A stretch of DNA of 35,782 nucleotides from positions 1 through 35,782 of the forward strand of contig MEUA01000038.1 of assembly GCA_001771505.1 (NCBI GenBank). Direction: 5' to 3'. Both the position numbers and the translations under genes were made by a program. The stretch's first letter is position 1, and each line of letters begins with the position of its first letter. Source of the stretch: a candidate division WOR-1 bacterium RIFOXYB2_FULL_36_35. GTDB lineage: Bacteria > Margulisbacteria > WOR-1 > XYC2-FULL-46-14 > XYC2-FULL-37-10. Below, in pieces: positions 34,109 through 35,782 of this stretch. Under the pieces are notes generated by a model. That model was given only the letters and a program-made list of their open reading frames with translations. It made no database searches and was not told where the DNA came from.

Positions 34109-35088
34109 AGCCAACCTGTTCTGTTAAATTATTGAAAGTAAGGCTGCCGCGCACAAGTAGAATAAAAAATCAGGCACTACCGAACCCTACACTAAAACCC
34201 TTATCAAAAACTCTTGCGAGAAAGACTAATTTCGATGATTTAAAACTTTCAGTTGACAGATGGGGACTAAAAGCAAGCAATCCCAATCATGATAAAAAGG
34301 CAAGAGTTCCTAATTCTTTAACTACAGGGTGGAGACTTAACGGTTTTGCAGGTGAATTATCTTTTAAGAAAGGATCAACACCTGACGAAATATATAGCTC
34401 CCTAAAAGCTCTGACAACAAAACCTACCTACCTATTGCACTGGGATGGGATTGAAGCAGAAACAGTATCAGGAGAAAAGCTCTCTTTCCCTGTCTCATGG
34501 CAGAATCTATCAAACGAATTAATCCCAATAAAGAAACCTGATTTTTTTTATAACTTATCAGAAAAAATGCAAAATAATCAAGAGATCTTATTTAGCAAGT
34601 TATTTTCTTGGGAACACATAGTACAGACATTAGATTCGTTAAGTAACTTTATCGGGGGTGTTTGTGGAATAACAGCATGCCTAGGATCTATTGTATATGG
34701 CTTCATGTTTCATCCTGCTGTTGGCATAACGGCGCTTGGATTATCTTGGGTAACAGGTTTAAGCGGATATTTTATTGGCTATTGGTGCTCTTCTCTAATA
34801 TTACAGGGGGGGATTGGACCATTGCTTATTTTAATAAAAACAACAGTCGGAGCTTTAATTGCCGGAGGATGGCTATTAACAAAATATATTTCAGAAATAA
34901 TTTCTTTTATAGTTGAGTTAACAACAGTCCTAACTCATGAGTTTAATTTTGATCGAAATTTTTCTCTCCTGCTTAAAAAAGGCAACGATTTCCCTTTAAC
35001 CAAAAGTGAAGAAAAACAATACACACAAATTGAACGCCAAGCCGGTATACAAGAACAGATGGCTATAATAAAAAGAAAACAACTCTAA
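34105..35088 (+). CDS. Membrane protein coupled to the solenoid gene
   Basis: A 327-residue protein unlike any family I recognise. A basic N-terminus (1-50) precedes a soluble part (to about 175) containing LNGFAGELSFKKGSTPDEIY and YLLHWDGIEAETVSGEKLSF. Three hydrophobic segments follow, roughly 180-203, 205-232 and 237-260, rich in Gly (GGVCGITACLGSIVYGF, GLSGYFIGYW, TTVGALIAGGWLL), then a charged tail. No cleaved signal peptide is seen. GGAG lies about six bases before the ATG, which overlaps the previous stop by four bases. Such coupling suggests the membrane protein and the solenoid protein work together, the latter perhaps as a cytoplasmic scaffold; that is inference. Confidence 0.65.
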   Translation: MKPTCSVKLLKVRLPRTSRIKNQALPNPTLKPLSKTLARKTNFDDLKLSVDRWGLKASNPNHDKKARVPNSLTTGWRLNGFAGELSFKKGSTPDEIYSSLKALTTKPTYLLHWDGIEAETVSGEKLSFPVSWQNLSNELIPIKKPDFFYNLSEKMQNNQEILFSKLFSWEHIVQTLDSLSNFIGGVCGITACLGSIVYGFMFHPAVGITALGLSWVTGLSGYFIGYWCSSLILQGGIGPLLILIKTTVGALIAGGWLLTKYISEIISFIVELTTVLTHEFNFDRNFSLLLKKGNDFPLTKSEEKQYTQIERQAGIQEQMAIIKRKQL

Positions 35089-35314
35089 AAAATCATATTT
35101 GCTCTTTAGCAAATTGCTTGGGACTTTTTTTCTCCTTGCTTATTTATATGAGTTGAAGGCCTTTTACATTTTTAGTTAAATAATAGTGTCAAGAATGTTA
35201 TGTCAATTCAAATTATGTCATTTTTGTAAAAACAGGAATCCATATTTTTTTATTCATCTTGGATTCTGACTTTTGTCAGAATGACAATTTACACAACTAT
35301 TTATACACCAACGG
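35089..35314. other. Intergenic region with two short hairpins
   Basis: No gene is seen between the membrane-protein gene and the small gene at 35579 (490 bases in all). The first part holds a hairpin, ATTTGCT (35097-35103) with AGCAAAT (35108-35114), then seven T's at 35125-35131. The ten-base gap before the T-run makes this a weak terminator candidate. A second hairpin, TTCTGAC (35264-35270) and GTCAGAA (35275-35281), sits in gaatcc...ggattctgac...gtcagaatgac, which resembles a common intergenic repeat type unrelated to the accccgatt family. The rest is AT rich and featureless. Confidence 0.4.
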
Positions 35315-35417
35315 TTAACCCCGATTATTTATAGACGAACAGAATTATATCAGAGTGTTGGAACTTTTCCCAGGTATGAACCCCGATTTCCTAATCGGGG
35401 TGAATAATCGGGGTTAA
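35315..35417 (+). repeat. Palindromic repeat, subtype B, copy 2
   Basis: A 103-bp element with arms ttaaccccgattattta and tgaataatcggggttaa and an internal hairpin accccgatt/aatcggggt next to the right arm. It is collinear with the copy at 18226-18328; substitutions concentrate in the core between the left arm and the hairpin, while both halves of the hairpin are identical. Confidence 0.9.
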
Positions 35418-35446
35418 ATTCCCTAAGATCATACTTATATAAACAA

Positions 35447-35455
35447 TGATATAAT
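35447..35455 (+). promoter_or_regulatory. Extended -10 promoter for the 54-residue gene
   Basis: TG-A-TATAAT (35447-35455) is a perfect extended -10 element lying between the two adjacent repeat elements. Transcription would start near 35462, so nearly all of the following repeat copy would form the 5' leader of the small gene. Confidence 0.45.
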
Positions 35456-35559
35456 TAACCCCGATTACTCATACCTCGAATCAATGTTTGACAATTTGTT
35501 GGTTATTGATTCTAGCGTGAACCTCGATTATGATAATCGGGGTGAATAATCGGGGTTAA
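35455..35559 (+). repeat. Palindromic repeat, subtype A, copy 2
   Basis: A 105-bp element with left arm ttaaccccgattactca, right arm tgaataatcggggttaa and inner hairpin acctcgatt (35521-35529) with aatcggggt (35535-35543). The core contains a further inverted pair, gaatcaat and attgattc. Its reverse complement aligns along the full length with 5269-5370. It begins 37 bases after the subtype B copy, in the same orientation. Confidence 0.88.
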
Positions 35560-35578
35560 TCTATCGGAGGTGAACCAA

Positions 35579-35743
35579 ATGGTTGAAGAAAAAAAGTTGT
35601 CCGCGGATAAATTTTTAAGCCAGTTAAATGACTTTGAAGAGACTGTACAGGAACTTGCAAAAAACATAGCCATACTTAAAAAAAACCTTACGGAAAAGAA
35701 AGAAAAGTACGGTCAGGATATCAGCAGTTGGCCGGGAAAATAG
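35579..35743 (+). CDS. 54-residue charged protein, probable coiled coil
   Basis: A short gene with a good ribosome-binding site: GGAGG (35566-35570), eight bases before the ATG. The protein begins MVEEKKLSADKFLSQLNDF, continues with heptad-like EETVQELAKNIAILKKNLTE, and ends KYGQDISSWPGK. The middle part should be one amphipathic helix or coiled coil, with a small structured tail containing a tryptophan. It has no signal peptide. I do not recognise the family. It follows a full repeat element directly and has a candidate promoter at 35447-35455, so it may be a single-gene unit. Confidence 0.65.
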   Translation: MVEEKKLSADKFLSQLNDFEETVQELAKNIAILKKNLTEKKEKYGQDISSWPGK

Positions 35744-35782
35744 CCTTCCTGACTTTCTCCTAGCAAAAAGCATTTTTCAATA

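Noticed and set aside
5269-35559. The scattered repeats considered as a CRISPR array or rho-independent terminators
   Set aside because: Copies are dispersed, not regularly spaced with unique spacers. They lack following T-runs, and several lie inside or at the starts of genes.

Overview
The window looks like chromosomal DNA of an uncultured, AT-rich, diderm bacterium. An outer membrane is shown by BamA, TamB and a lipoprotein. Metabolism is shown by a pyruvate phosphate dikinase fragment plus a divergent second copy, a pyruvate-kinase-like enzyme, cofactor-independent phosphoglycerate mutase, DXP reductoisomerase and BioA. Gene content and style would fit a Margulisbacteria/WOR-1-type lineage, but that is inference from general resemblance; a marker-gene tree would be needed. 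There are no rRNA genes, CRISPR arrays, transposase genes or prophage blocks.

Layout. (1) 1-5037, plus strand: the 3' end of ppdK, a dGTPase-like gene that appears to start at CTG, dnaG and rpoD, an arrangement like the macromolecular-synthesis operon. (2) 5055-5370: a promoter, a CAU-anticodon tRNA and the first palindromic repeat. (3) 14171-5388, minus strand: a zinc-peptidase-like gene, a Xer recombinase, tamB, bamA and rsmG, closely packed, then a separate Com-like zinc-ribbon gene. (4) 14384-16527, plus strand: a TPR protein and a lipoprotein. (5) 18190-16574, minus strand: gpmI. (6) 18460-19302, plus strand: a membrane protein with bactofilin-like repeats. (7) 27253-19436, minus strand: divergent PPDK, divergent pyruvate kinase, a radical SAM protein and dxr. 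(8) 27514-35743, plus strand: bioA, a small unknown gene, a secreted protein, a 1304-residue solenoid-like protein overlapping a membrane-protein gene, and a 54-residue gene.

The most striking feature is a family of palindromic repeats built from the word accccgatt and its complement. Four near-full copies of 102-105 bp have inverted ends and an internal hairpin with the same stem sequence. They fall into two subtypes with different cores. At least six shorter or degenerate copies also occur. Copies sit on gene boundaries: they supply the stop codon of the TPR gene, dxr and probably gpmI, supply a possible start codon of the secreted-protein gene, lie directly before two ribosome-binding sites, and one is translated in frame inside the 1304-residue gene. 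This family is the best candidate here for an undescribed element.

The second notable feature is the adjacent pair of divergent PPDK and pyruvate kinase. Both keep most catalytic residues, but the PPDK has a remodelled phospho-histidine loop, and a canonical-looking ppdK fragment lies at the window's left edge.
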